From Bacteroidota bacterium (lineage in GTDB: Bacteria > Bacteroidota > Bacteroidia > 2-12-FULL-35-15), in assembly GCA_005772895.1 (NCBI GenBank), contig SXIH01000068.1, positions 62,001-126,000 of the forward strand: DNA of 64,000 nt, given 5' to 3'. Below are positions 16,474-25,597 of this stretch, piece after piece (position 1 is the first letter of the stretch; each line of letters begins with the position of its first letter). Made by a program: the position numbers and the translations under genes. The notes below the pieces were generated by a model. The model was not told the DNA's origin. It did no database searches and worked only from the letters and a program-made list of their open reading frames with translations.

Positions 16474-16929
16474 TTACTTTTTATTACGAACATCTTCCGA
16501 TAGTCCAATTAGTAATCCTTCAACACCTCTAATATAACAAAGACGATAAATATTCTCGTAATTAACAATATCACCAACAAGTTCGGCACCTTGTTTTTTT
16601 AGTCTTGATACTAATTCGTCTATATGGTCGACTTCAAACATTACTCTTAGGTAGCCAAGCGAGTTAACTGGAGCGGTCCTGTGGTCTGATATATTTTTTG
16701 GTCTGATAAAACGTGAAAGTTCAAGTCGGCTGTGTCCGTCAGGTGTAACCATCATTGCAATTTCTACTGACTGATCTCCAAGTCCTGTTACTCGTCCTGC
16801 CCATGCACCTTCAATCATAGCTCGTCCTTCAAGTTTCAGTCCTAATTCTGTGAAAAAGGTAATTGCATTGTCGAGTGATTCAACAACGATACCTACATTG
16901 TGCATTTGAATTAATTTGCTTTTTGTCAT
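16474..16929 (-). CDS. VOC (glyoxalase/bleomycin-resistance/dioxygenase) family protein
   Basis: A 151-residue two-module beta-alpha-beta-beta-beta protein. The first module is MHNVGIVVESLDNAITFFTELGLKLEG, the classic VOC start with a potential metal His. The second is RVMFEVDHIDELVSRLKKQGAELVGDIVNYENIYRLCYIRGVEGLLIGLSE, ending with the usual metal-Glu-bearing strand or a variant of it. VOC proteins cover lyases, dioxygenases and binding proteins, so the reaction is unknown. It is the leftmost gene of the minus-strand accessory block. A 60-base sample of it (16741-16800) is about 45 percent GC by hand count, higher than neighbouring core genes. Confidence 0.85.
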   Translation of the reverse strand: MTKSKLIQMHNVGIVVESLDNAITFFTELGLKLEGRAMIEGAWAGRVTGLGDQSVEIAMMVTPDGHSRLELSRFIRPKNISDHRTAPVNSLGYLRVMFEVDHIDELVSRLKKQGAELVGDIVNYENIYRLCYIRGVEGLLIGLSEDVRNKK

Positions 16930-17060
16930 AATTTAGTCTCTATTTTAAGTTTCAGTTGTCGGACGGAATATCTGTCCACCACTTGCTGGTAACTCCCTTA
17001 TAGAACCAAGTTTATTGGCCCAATCTTGCAATTTTTGCAAGATAAGAAGGGGAGTAATTT

Positions 17061-17564
17061 TTATCGTTTACTTCTTTTGTCATTTGGAATATTTACTATT
17101 CCGCAACCATCTACCATCCAAATTCCGTTACTATCAACCATATTCATAGTCAACCTAAAGTCTGGCATATTTTTACCTATGACTATTATAAAATTTGGTT
17201 CGCTATTAAAAGAGTCTATTTCAAAACCTTCCTCAGGATAATCTTGTGCGTCAAAGATTGGATCAAAACCAAGCCCCATTTCAGGATCTGCCTCATTCGC
17301 TTCTGTAACTATTTTTTCTAATTCTGTTTTAAAATGATTACTTGCAAACTCATTTGAATTTGCCCATTCAACTATTCCAACTGACTCTTTCATCTTATTA
17401 CAATTTTCGACATAAGCGTTTATAAATGTCAATGCATTGTCACCGACAAAACTTTTAAAATCATTTGTTGATTCAGTTGAGGATGTCTCTGTTGTATCTG
17501 TTTTTGTATCTGAACTACAAGAAACGAATAAAAAAAATGTGGAAATGAGAATTAATTGTTTCAT
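17061..17564 (-). CDS. Lipoprotein of unknown function
   Basis: A 167-residue protein with a lipoprotein signal peptide (MKQLILISTFFLFVSC, Cys at about 16). A Ser/Thr/Asp-rich spacer (SSDTKTDTTETSSTESTND) is typical of Bacteroidota lipoproteins. The mature domain is acidic and mixed alpha/beta (NALTFINAYVENCNKMKES, ... PNFIIVIGKNMPDFRLTMNMVDSNGIWMVDGCGIVNIP). The last two strands resemble small NTF2-like or immunity-type folds, but I do not recognise a family. It lies 131 bases from the VOC gene and 56 from the next gene, each gap carrying different sequence. Confidence 0.75.
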   Translation of the reverse strand: MKQLILISTFFLFVSCSSDTKTDTTETSSTESTNDFKSFVGDNALTFINAYVENCNKMKESVGIVEWANSNEFASNHFKTELEKIVTEANEADPEMGLGFDPIFDAQDYPEEGFEIDSFNSEPNFIIVIGKNMPDFRLTMNMVDSNGIWMVDGCGIVNIPNDKRSKR

Positions 17565-17620
17565 GGTTGTATTTTTAGGTTACATAACGTTTTGCGTACT
17601 GGAACTGTTGTAGGGCATCT

Positions 17621-18118
17621 TTATAATTCTCCTTTCGCTACTCTGTCGCAAGTGGCTTTAATTCGATAGTCGAGAATTGTCCAAGTTTTTCCTTTGTCTT
17701 TTGAAACAAGAACAATCATACTACCACTTGGTTTGTCAACTTTATTAACCATTTCAGAGAACTTATAAGTCAATGAACAAAAAGTCGTACCATTTTCATT
17801 AGAGAAATTGACGTTGACAAATTCTATAATCTTAAAATTTTCTGTCTTTGTGTAAAGTTTAGAAAGGTCACGCTTAATTTGTCCGCTCAATACTGAATCA
17901 ATAAGTTTTTCCTTTTTTCTTTTTACATAAAAATCTTGCATTTCTAATAATTGCTTTTCATCCACCATTTTCATTGCATTATCAAAGTCTTTGTCTCCGT
18001 ACATAAGTGTCAAATATTTTGTAGCAACACCCTGAGCTTGGGAAATTGTATCCTTTGAAGTTTGCCCTTTGATAAGGAAAGAGGTCAATAAAAGTAAAAA
18101 TGTTATTATTGTTTTCAT
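17621..18118 (-). CDS. Secreted protein of unknown function, NTF2-like suspected
   Basis: A 165-residue protein with a signal peptide (MKTIITFLLLLTSFLIKGQ). The mature part starts with a helix (AQGVATKYLTLMYGDKDFDNAMKMV) and ends with strands (GTTFCSLTYKFSEMV, GSMIVLVSKDKGKTWTILDYRI). This order resembles NTF2-like or DUF4878-type periplasmic domains, which is a guess from the layout only. It has two cysteines. It belongs to the minus-strand accessory block. No enzyme motif is visible. Confidence 0.7.
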   Translation of the reverse strand: MKTIITFLLLLTSFLIKGQTSKDTISQAQGVATKYLTLMYGDKDFDNAMKMVDEKQLLEMQDFYVKRKKEKLIDSVLSGQIKRDLSKLYTKTENFKIIEFVNVNFSNENGTTFCSLTYKFSEMVNKVDKPSGSMIVLVSKDKGKTWTILDYRIKATCDRVAKGEL

Positions 18119-18181
18119 TATTTAAAAATGTACTATAACTTTCCCAGCCCTGGTGTACGTTTGGGTTTCATTTATATTCTT

Positions 18182-19114
18182 TTAATTGTTTATGAGCTGG
18201 TTTTTATTTTGTTCCAATATTTTAATATCCGCCAGTGCTTTTTCACAATCAAGCTCAAGACGATGTTTTTTGAAGAAGTTTGCCATTTTTTTCGCGCGTT
18301 CCAATGGGTCAAGTTTTAAATTCCAGCAGAGTTTTCCGTTGCACAACGAACAAAGCCTGTTTGGTTTGCCATCGGTCTCGCTCATGCTGTTGGAGCCATT
18401 CATCAGGCACTGCGCATTGACGCAGTGCTTGATAGAAAACATGTGACCTATTTCGTGTGATGATATCTTAATCATGCGATCTAAAAATTGTTGGTATTCT
18501 ATGTCTGTTACCTGCCAGTCGGAAAATCGGAAAACAGAAGTAACACCGACTCTTTTCCACAAGGAAGACAGACCAAATACAAAGTTCCAAGAAAATTCCG
18601 GGTAGAGATCTTTCTCAGTAATCGCCATGATACAGACAGCGTCTTTAGGTTTGTTCTTCGCCAGTATCTCATTCAGGATGTATGGTGCGAGTAGTTGTTC
18701 CTGCTCGGAGCCGCCAATGCGTCTTGCGGAATCGGGTATGATATTATCACTAATCGGAGTTTGGATGACAGTTTTCAATCCAAAAAAGATCTCTAAATAT
18801 TCTCGTGAGTAGTTAATCATTCTTGTCTGAAGCGAGTCAAACTTGCCGATCGGCTGGAGATAAATCACATTTTGAATTTCGTTAGCGGAAACTGGTTTTG
18901 AATTCATGTATTCATTGAAAGTTTGCGCTTCTTCTTTATGATTCGCCAGCCAGTCGCCAATTTGTGGAGTGCCCAGACTATCATCATTTTGTTTCAGTGT
19001 TACAATCAGTGAATTAATCTGTGTTGTATCGTTCTGGACAAGTGTGTCATCTTTTCGGTTGACTGTGGAACAACAGATGAGAAATAACGAAAGTAGGAAG
19101 AAAAGAGTTCTCAT
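18182..19114 (-). CDS. Archaemetzincin-like zinc metalloprotease, lipoprotein form
   Basis: A 310-residue protein with a lipoprotein signal (MRTLFFLLSLFLICC). The zinc site is HEIGHMFSIKHC (His220, Glu221, His224, His230), followed by CxxxxCLM and, about 20 residues on, LCSLC. This reproduces the archaemetzincin pattern HExxHxxGxxHCx4CxMx17CxxC, including the structural zinc cysteines. The usual Gly of the metzincin motif is Ser (227) here. Archaemetzincins are usually small cytosolic proteins; this one is predicted to be exported and lipid-anchored. A 120-base sample (18601-18720) is about 48 percent GC by hand count, against about 38 percent for a sample of the next gene, which suggests acquisition. 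Confidence 0.88.
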   Translation of the reverse strand: MRTLFFLLSLFLICCSTVNRKDDTLVQNDTTQINSLIVTLKQNDDSLGTPQIGDWLANHKEEAQTFNEYMNSKPVSANEIQNVIYLQPIGKFDSLQTRMINYSREYLEIFFGLKTVIQTPISDNIIPDSARRIGGSEQEQLLAPYILNEILAKNKPKDAVCIMAITEKDLYPEFSWNFVFGLSSLWKRVGVTSVFRFSDWQVTDIEYQQFLDRMIKISSHEIGHMFSIKHCVNAQCLMNGSNSMSETDGKPNRLCSLCNGKLCWNLKLDPLERAKKMANFFKKHRLELDCEKALADIKILEQNKNQLINN

Positions 19115-19202
19115 TTTATTATTCTCATTGTATTCACAATAGACATACTGTCTATTTTGCTGGGCTTGCCATTATTGTTATTGGCATGACTTTATCATCC
19201 TC

Positions 19203-21218
19203 TTACTTATCCACAATCACAAACTCAGTCCTCCGATTCTTCGCTCTCCCCGCTTCCGTTCCATTATCCGCAAGAGGTTTTTCAGAACCATAACCTTTGA
19301 AGTTCACCAGTCTGCTTTCTTCAATTCCTTTTGCAAGAAGTAAATCTCTAACGCTAAACGCTCTGTCAGTTGACAAAGCTAAATTTGATTTTGCATCACC
19401 CACATTATCTGTATGTCCTCGCACTTCAATTTTAATTGTTGGATTGGCTTTTAAGAATTCAGAAAACTCATTTATTACAACAGCAGAACTTGGGTCTAAA
19501 TCGGCTGAATTTGTTTTATAATAAATATTTTTTAGCAAATACGTTTTCCCAACCTGAATGGTATCCACCTGCATGTCCAACTTTTGTGGCTTTGCATTTA
19601 CTAAGGAATCTTTTTTGATGAGCTGAGAACTGAATGCATAGTTTTCTTTTTTTACTGTAAGTATCAAATCACTTTTTGCTTTTGTATTTACAACTACTGC
19701 ATAATTTCCGGTGATAGTATCCACCATTCCTTCGGTTACTTTATTTGTAACAGCATCTTTTACTTCTACTGTAAACCCAACCGGTGGACCGTTTCCAAAG
19801 TCTTCAATTTTTCCTTTAAAGAATGCTACTTCATCCGGACGGGCTTCTTTATACAATTCAAAAGAATAAATATCATGTTTACCAACAGACTTACCATTTG
19901 CACGGGAAGGTTCATTGGAAGAAAAATAACCCAAATGCCCATCCGTACTAACAAAAAATCCTAAATCATCACGTGGAGTATTTATCGGAATTCCAATATT
20001 TTTAGGTTCGCCCCATTTTCCTTTTTCATCTTTTTTAGAAAGAAAAATGTCAAATCCACCTACACCCGGATGTCCGTCAGAAGAAAAATAAAGTGTTTGA
20101 AAATCGGAGTGAATAAAAACAGATTTTTCGTCAAACTGTGTATTTATAATCGGACCTAAGTTTTCAGGTTTGCTCCATGTGCCCGTCATAAAATCTTTTA
20201 CAGTAACATATAAATCAACTCCTCCTCTTCCACCTTTTCTGTCGCTGGCGAAATAAAGTGTTTTGCCATCAGAAGCAAGACTCGGCTGAGAATCCCAATA
20301 AACAGGGTCGTTAATGCCTTCTACTTTTTTTGCTTCTGTCCATTCACCATTAATATTATCGGAAGTATAAATATCAAAATTTAAAACCGGACCACCTTCA
20401 TCTTTTCCTTTAGTAAAAAAAATGTGTTTGTTGTCAATCGACATAGTTGCGCCACCTTCTGCTCCATCTTTATTAAATGGGTAAGGCATTCGTTGTCCTT
20501 TATTAAATTCTCCGTTTGTTTTGCTGCGGGTTGCGTAGCTGAACAATTCCATTTCTTTATCCGTTTCATAAACCATATCCTTATTCACATAAGGTTGCTT
20601 ACGGGTAAACAACATCATTTCATCATCAGAAGAAATGATTGGAAGGTATTCATCTTTTTCGGTACAGATTCCGGCAACAGGAAAAGGATCAAATGGAACT
20701 TTATTTTTAAACAGATCGCTGTATACTTTTGCGTAACGCACCATTTGTCGCGCCTGACCTAATAATGCATCATAATCTTTGTTGAATTTTTTTTCATCAT
20801 CATCTTTAAAATCGATGTATTGTTTTAAATATTTTGCACAATCATCATAATTTTCATCTTCCCAGGCAATAAATCCAAGATAATAATAAGGGTCGGAATG
20901 GTATTTCGGACAAACTTCAATTACCTTTTTTAGATAAGGTTCAACAGGTTTGTATTTTTGTTCGGCAATGCTTAGCGTTTTTAATCTCTCTGAAGCAAAA
21001 GCAAAATTGGCATCCACATAATCCGGTTCCAATTCCATGGCTTCTTTTAAAAAAGCTAAACGTTCTTCTTTTTTATATTTTTTATCAATGCCTTGCTGGT
21101 ATAATTTTTCTGCTTTTTTATTGTCAATCTCCTGACATTTTGCTTCGTCTTGGGCGTAGGAGATTGTTACTAATGAGCTTAGTAAAATGAATGATAATGC
21201 TTTGATATAAACTTTCAT
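19203..21218 (-). CDS. porE: PorE-like T9SS component: TPR, PD40 propeller, carboxypeptidase-regulatory-like and OmpA domains
   Basis: A 671-residue protein with a signal peptide (ending SYAQ). Residues about 30-160 are TPR repeats. Residues about 175-440 hold WD40-like PD40 blades (YFASDRKGGRGGVDLY, YFSSDGHPGVGGFDIF, GYFSSNEP). Residues about 450-535 form an Ig-like carboxypeptidase-regulatory domain. Residues about 555-671 are an OmpA peptidoglycan-binding domain (EVRGHTDNVGDAKSNLALSTDRA, GYGSEKPLADN, NRRTEFVI). Domain order and length match PorE (PG1058) of Porphyromonas gingivalis, which tethers the type IX secretion machinery to peptidoglycan. Many Bacteroidota carry several such proteins, so paralogy cannot be excluded. 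Confidence 0.8.
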   Translation of the reverse strand: MKVYIKALSFILLSSLVTISYAQDEAKCQEIDNKKAEKLYQQGIDKKYKKEERLAFLKEAMELEPDYVDANFAFASERLKTLSIAEQKYKPVEPYLKKVIEVCPKYHSDPYYYLGFIAWEDENYDDCAKYLKQYIDFKDDDEKKFNKDYDALLGQARQMVRYAKVYSDLFKNKVPFDPFPVAGICTEKDEYLPIISSDDEMMLFTRKQPYVNKDMVYETDKEMELFSYATRSKTNGEFNKGQRMPYPFNKDGAEGGATMSIDNKHIFFTKGKDEGGPVLNFDIYTSDNINGEWTEAKKVEGINDPVYWDSQPSLASDGKTLYFASDRKGGRGGVDLYVTVKDFMTGTWSKPENLGPIINTQFDEKSVFIHSDFQTLYFSSDGHPGVGGFDIFLSKKDEKGKWGEPKNIGIPINTPRDDLGFFVSTDGHLGYFSSNEPSRANGKSVGKHDIYSFELYKEARPDEVAFFKGKIEDFGNGPPVGFTVEVKDAVTNKVTEGMVDTITGNYAVVVNTKAKSDLILTVKKENYAFSSQLIKKDSLVNAKPQKLDMQVDTIQVGKTYLLKNIYYKTNSADLDPSSAVVINEFSEFLKANPTIKIEVRGHTDNVGDAKSNLALSTDRAFSVRDLLLAKGIEESRLVNFKGYGSEKPLADNGTEAGRAKNRRTEFVIVDK

Positions 21219-21440
21219 AAATCCCCTTTGCCTCTTATAACAAATAATTCCTAAAAAGATACAAGTCCTTTCAATATAACTACGACATGTTTATCGCTTC
21301 TAACTGGCAGATCCCGCCCATTCGACTACGCTCAGGGTGACAGCACGGGATGACGGTTACGAGTAGCTATCTCTCCGAATGCAGAGGCTTGCTCTGCATC
21401 GAGAGCGAAGCCTCTCGACTCCCGACTCCTAACTCCCGAC
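21219..21440. repeat. Repeat-rich gap between the asmA-like and porE-like genes
   Basis: Read on the minus strand, directly after the asmA-like stop, come words of the type GTCGGGAGTTAGGA, GTCGGGAGTCGAG. A hairpin follows with arms AGAGGCTT (21383-21390) and AAGCCTCT (21408-21415). Further on, ATCCCG (21311-21316) and CGGGAT (21346-21351) enclose a CTGAGCGTAGTCGAA-type element. The rest towards porE is AT-rich promoter-like sequence. No gene is present. Confidence 0.65.
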
Positions 21441-24266
21441 TTACTGTAACTTTTTATCCGACTCCGCTTTTGCTTTAATTAAAATATTGTCTGCTTTTTT
21501 ATTTGCTTCATCCAAAATTGCTTGTGCTTGTTTGTCTACTTCTTTTTTAGCAGCAGGTGCAGCTTGTTTTGCAGCTATTTTAGCAACCGGATTTTTTATT
21601 GTTTCAATATTTTTATCTATGGCTGCATAACCTTCTGCTTTTGCTTTATCGGCTGCCACTTTTGCATCAGCTTTAATTTTATCGGCTTCGGCTTGTGCGT
21701 CTTTCATAATTTTTTCTGCTTCTTCACGTGCTTTTTCTTTTGCCATATCAACACCTTGGTTGATTAATTCTTTCACCTGCTCTTTTGCTCCTTGCTCGGT
21801 GTTGAATAAATCTGTTTTCAAAGTTGGTTTGGTAACTGTTCCGCCAAATATTGCTTTGATTTTTACTTTATCTCCCAATTTAATATTTGTACCAGCTTGT
21901 GAATTTATTTGTGCTAACAAACTTCCGGCAGCAGCGTTTGCCTGCGAACCAAATTCATCACGCGGAATTTCCAATTTCCAGGTATAATCAATTGTCTGAT
22001 CAAATCCTGTTGAACCTTTTACTGTTCCTGTAATTTTTCCTGATTTGATTGGCATTTCTTCAACAAACAATCTACCATCTTTAAATTCATAAGTAGCATT
22101 TATATTTTCGAAAGTTAATTTTTTATATTTCTCTTGTTTCAATGCATCTGCCAATTTATTGATCGGTTCAAATCCTTCAACCGTTACATTTTGAGTCAAC
22201 AATTTACCGCCACCTGTTAATGTATTCATTACAGGTTCCATTTTCTCATCCAAAACTGTAGTAAAATTTAATTTTGTTCCGAATTTCCCTTTAGAATATT
22301 TTGCAATCGGGGCAAGCTTTTCAACCGTGTTAAACATTTTTACTGTTTTGGGAATATCAAAATTTGCGATATCCGCATCAAAATCAACTGTTGGTTTTTT
22401 CGGATTTTGTGTGTTGTAGACTCCACTCAATGCCATTGTTCCTTCCACTTCATCTAAAGTCAATTTTAAATTATCCAAAGTCATTTTGCTGTCTTTAATC
22501 GCAACACCACCGGTTACTTTTGTAATTGTTAAATTGTCGTACAACAATTTAGCGATGTTTGCATTTAAACGCACATCCAAATTTGAAGGAACTTCCGCAA
22601 CCGTCATAGCAGCTGTATCAGGAGCAGCAGTTGCAGCCGGAGCAGGTTTAGTTGTATCGCTGCTGCTCATTAATTCATTTACATCTAATAAAGTCGAATT
22701 TAGATTAAATGAACCTTTCAGCAATGAATCTTTCAAAGCATACTGTAAAAAGTTTTCGATCTTACCATCCATTTGAATATCACTTTTTCCAACAACTGCA
22801 TCAAACTTTGTTAAGTCAACCGTTTTAGGATTGAACTCTAAATACATGGCAGAAATTTTTGTAGGATAGTTCAAGGATTTTGTCTGGTAATTCATATCCA
22901 GAATAGCCAAAGTTCCTTCAGCGTGAAAGTCTTCGTACTTCTCTTGTTCAATAGCACTCATGCGACCTTTCATTTTCACATCGGCAGTGATCATACCGTT
23001 TAAGTCGTCACCTTTTTCCATTGGAATTACATCTTTCATGCTTGCTAAATTAATTTTAGCAAGAACAGCTGCATTGATGTTTGCATCCGAAACAGGTGTA
23101 GAAACATGCATTGTTGCATCAATTGGATTTCCGCCTAACTCCACATGAAATTTATTTAAGTCGATAACGGTTGCGTCCGGCTCACCTGTTTTATTGTCAA
23201 CTAATAGATCAACTTGAATGTTGGTTGCTGATTTCGGTAAAGAAGGATATTGAAACATTGCATCTTTGATCAACAATTTACAGCCGAATGCAGGCATTTT
23301 TTTGTCATTGTAAATTCCTTTTGCAAAACCGTCAAGAGATAATGAACCGGAAGTTTTTACATCTTTAAAGTCGGCAGTATAAACTCCAGGAACCAATGAT
23401 AAAATATTTTTAAACTCAGTTTGGTTAGCTTTGAATTTCAAATCCATATCCATATCATCTTTCGGCATTGCAAAAAATCCATCAATACCTAAAGTCAACT
23501 CGTTCAATGAAAATTCATTTTCTTTAAAAGTAAATTTGAAGTTCGGCATATCGGCATCCAAATCTGCTTTGATCCGTGTTTTAACTTTATTCATATATGC
23601 CACACCACCGTAATTCATGCTGAATCTTTCAATTTCAGTTAATGTTTCCAAAACAAAATTATCGGAAGTAAAATCTCCGCTCAATGTATGAGTCATATTA
23701 TACAACTCCGTATAAAAACCCATGGATGCATCGTCATAAACGATATAAGCATTTTTAAGTTCGAATTTTTCCAGACCCATTTTAAATGGAGCCGCTTTGC
23801 TTGTATCCACTACTCCGGTAGTTGTATCAACACTTGGTTTTACAATATCCCAGTTTGCTTTTCCGTCTTTTAAAACCAATGCATGAATTCGCGGCTGGTC
23901 AATTGAAATCGTATGAATTTCATATTTATCACCATTGATAACGCTCATTAAATTTAAACCAAGCGTTAAATTTTTAGCATACAACAAAGTATCACCCTGA
24001 AAATCGCCAGTATTTGCAACACTTACACTATCCACAGAAAGAGTAAAATCAGGAAATGAACTTATCAAAGTCAAATCAAACTCACCAAAATTTACTTTTG
24101 CATTCAACTGTTCATTAGCTGTATCCTTAACAAATTGAACGATTTGCTTCTTGAATAAAAAAGGAGCAGCAATTATTAAAATGATTAATAGTAAGAATGT
24201 AATACCTGTCCATTTTAGGATTCTTCTTAGTAAACTTTTTTTCTTTTTTGGTGTTTCGTTTGTCAT
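21441..24266 (-). CDS. AsmA-like family protein
   Basis: A 941-residue protein with one N-terminal membrane anchor (LLRRILKWTGITFLLLIILIIAAPFLF, about 11-37), followed by a very long beta-rich periplasmic region. FGEFDLTLISSFPDFTLSVDSVSV and FELKNAYIVYDD are typical AsmA repeats. The C-terminal AsmA_2 region lies around residues 580-770 (GSTGFDQTIDYTWKLEIPRDEFG). The last 150 residues or so form an Ala/Lys/Asp-rich coiled coil. AsmA-like proteins are bridge-shaped lipid-transfer proteins between the membranes. Here the gene follows aroC in the same direction, with a repeat tract between them. Confidence 0.88.
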   Translation of the reverse strand: MTNETPKKKKSLLRRILKWTGITFLLLIILIIAAPFLFKKQIVQFVKDTANEQLNAKVNFGEFDLTLISSFPDFTLSVDSVSVANTGDFQGDTLLYAKNLTLGLNLMSVINGDKYEIHTISIDQPRIHALVLKDGKANWDIVKPSVDTTTGVVDTSKAAPFKMGLEKFELKNAYIVYDDASMGFYTELYNMTHTLSGDFTSDNFVLETLTEIERFSMNYGGVAYMNKVKTRIKADLDADMPNFKFTFKENEFSLNELTLGIDGFFAMPKDDMDMDLKFKANQTEFKNILSLVPGVYTADFKDVKTSGSLSLDGFAKGIYNDKKMPAFGCKLLIKDAMFQYPSLPKSATNIQVDLLVDNKTGEPDATVIDLNKFHVELGGNPIDATMHVSTPVSDANINAAVLAKINLASMKDVIPMEKGDDLNGMITADVKMKGRMSAIEQEKYEDFHAEGTLAILDMNYQTKSLNYPTKISAMYLEFNPKTVDLTKFDAVVGKSDIQMDGKIENFLQYALKDSLLKGSFNLNSTLLDVNELMSSSDTTKPAPAATAAPDTAAMTVAEVPSNLDVRLNANIAKLLYDNLTITKVTGGVAIKDSKMTLDNLKLTLDEVEGTMALSGVYNTQNPKKPTVDFDADIANFDIPKTVKMFNTVEKLAPIAKYSKGKFGTKLNFTTVLDEKMEPVMNTLTGGGKLLTQNVTVEGFEPINKLADALKQEKYKKLTFENINATYEFKDGRLFVEEMPIKSGKITGTVKGSTGFDQTIDYTWKLEIPRDEFGSQANAAAGSLLAQINSQAGTNIKLGDKVKIKAIFGGTVTKPTLKTDLFNTEQGAKEQVKELINQGVDMAKEKAREEAEKIMKDAQAEADKIKADAKVAADKAKAEGYAAIDKNIETIKNPVAKIAAKQAAPAAKKEVDKQAQAILDEANKKADNILIKAKAESDKKLQ

Positions 24267-24289
24267 GGTGATTCAGTTTTTGCTCGCAG

Positions 24290-24383
24290 TCCCGATAGCT
24301 ATCGGGATCGCTGATTTCCGCAGATTTTTTTATTTCTTTTATTCCTTTATTTTTTTGTCTACTGTCTACTGATTTATTGTCTA
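24290..24383. repeat. aroC downstream tract and TCCCGATAGCTATCGGGA palindrome
   Basis: On the minus strand the aroC stop TAG is the first of the repeated words (TAGACAATAAATCAG, TAGACAG, TAGACAAAAAAATAAAG; 24340-24383). About 50 bases later comes a perfect 18-bp palindrome TCCCGATAGCTATCGGGA (24290-24307), then the asmA-like ATG. The same palindrome core recurs at 57423-57440. Confidence 0.75.
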
Positions 24384-25463
24384 CTCTATTTTTGAACTCT
24401 TATTTCTAAGTAAATGATCAACTAAAACCAACGCTGCCATTGCTTCCACAATTGGAACAGCTCGTGGCAATACACAAGGATCATGCCTTCCTTTTCCCAT
24501 CATTTCTACTGCTTCTCCTTTTGAATTTACTGTGTTTTGCTTTTGCATAATGGTCGCAACCGGCTTGAAGGCTACTCTAAAAAAAATATCTTCACCATTA
24601 CTAATACCACCTTGAATTCCTCCTGAATGGTTTGTTTTTGTATGAACTTCTCCTTTTTCTGAAATAAAAGAATCGTTATGTTGAGAGCCATTCATTTTCA
24701 CGCCTTCAAAACCACTTCCGTATTCAAAACCTTTTACTGCATTGATGCTTAACATTGCTTTTCCAATATCAGCATGTAATTTATCGAAAACGGGTTCACC
24801 TAAACCAACAGGAGTTCCTTTGATAACACAAGAAATCACTCCTCCGATTGTATCGCCTGCCTTACGAACTTGTTCAATTTTTTGAATCATGGTATCGGCC
24901 AGCAAGGCATCCGGACAACGAACTATATTGGAATCTATTTTAGAAAGATCCAAACCGTGATAATCTTTTAATAATTTAATATCGCCTACTTGTGAAGTAT
25001 AAGCATTAATAGAAATTCCGTGTTGTTTTAAAATCAATTTTGCTATGGCACCAGCTACTACTCTGCAAACCGTTTCACGGGCAGATGATCTTCCTCCACC
25101 ACGATAATCACGCATCCCATATTTTGCTTCATAAGTGTAATCAGCATGGGAAGGACGATAAACATCCACATTGTGTTCGTAATCTTTTGATTTTTGATTT
25201 TCGTTGCGAATGATAAAACCAATAGGTGTTCCCATCGTTTTGCCTTCAAAAACGCCTGACAGAAATTCAACAGTATCGCTTTCCTTACGCTGAGTAACAA
25301 TGTGAGATTGACCAGGACGCCTTCTGTCCAACTCGGATTGTATAAAATCTAAGTCGATTTGCAGTCCAGCCGGACAACCATCCAAAATACCGCCCAAAGC
25401 AATGCCATGTGACTCGCCAAAAGTGGTTAAAGTAAAGAGTTTCCCGAAAGTATTGCCTGCCAT
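24381..25463 (-). CDS. aroC: Chorismate synthase
   Basis: A 360-residue enzyme counted from the ATG at 25463 ([20 protein letters not shown]). Longer in-frame starts upstream only add non-conserved residues. It converts EPSP to chorismate with reduced FMN, the last step of the shikimate pathway, in the cytoplasm. Signatures seen are GESHG near residue 16, the RRPGQS loop, and [27 protein letters not shown] with the conserved Arg and Ser. [23 protein letters not shown] is the C-terminal signature. Length is normal. The next gene downstream in the same direction is the asmA-like gene. Confidence 0.96.
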   Translation of the reverse strand: MAGNTFGKLFTLTTFGESHGIALGGILDGCPAGLQIDLDFIQSELDRRRPGQSHIVTQRKESDTVEFLSGVFEGKTMGTPIGFIIRNENQKSKDYEHNVDVYRPSHADYTYEAKYGMRDYRGGGRSSARETVCRVVAGAIAKLILKQHGISINAYTSQVGDIKLLKDYHGLDLSKIDSNIVRCPDALLADTMIQKIEQVRKAGDTIGGVISCVIKGTPVGLGEPVFDKLHADIGKAMLSINAVKGFEYGSGFEGVKMNGSQHNDSFISEKGEVHTKTNHSGGIQGGISNGEDIFFRVAFKPVATIMQKQNTVNSKGEAVEMMGKGRHDPCVLPRAVPIVEAMAALVLVDHLLRNKSSKIE

Positions 25464-25571
25464 AAAATATCTGTAAACAGACAAATTTAATGAATAAAAT
25501 GCGGATATTTTTCGCTTAGTAAAAAAATAAAAAATCAATCTATAATCAATCTATAATACTGGGTAAATTCC

Positions 25572-25579
25572 TATCTTTC
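25572..25579 (+). promoter_or_regulatory. Near-consensus -7 box TATCTTTC upstream of hutI
   Basis: TATCTTTC differs from TAnnTTTG in one base and lies 18 bases before the hutI ATG. It is in the divergent gap between aroC and hutI. No clear -33 box was found. Confidence 0.35.
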
Positions 25580-25597
25580 AGCCTTAATTACAGTAGA

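Noticed and set aside
16474-19114. Integron with integrase
   Set aside because: No integrase or recombinase gene was seen in the window, so only a possible cassette-like block is reported.
25464-25538. Longer chorismate synthase
   Set aside because: The extra 25 residues start at TTG and precede the conserved [12 protein letters not shown] start; no relative needs them.
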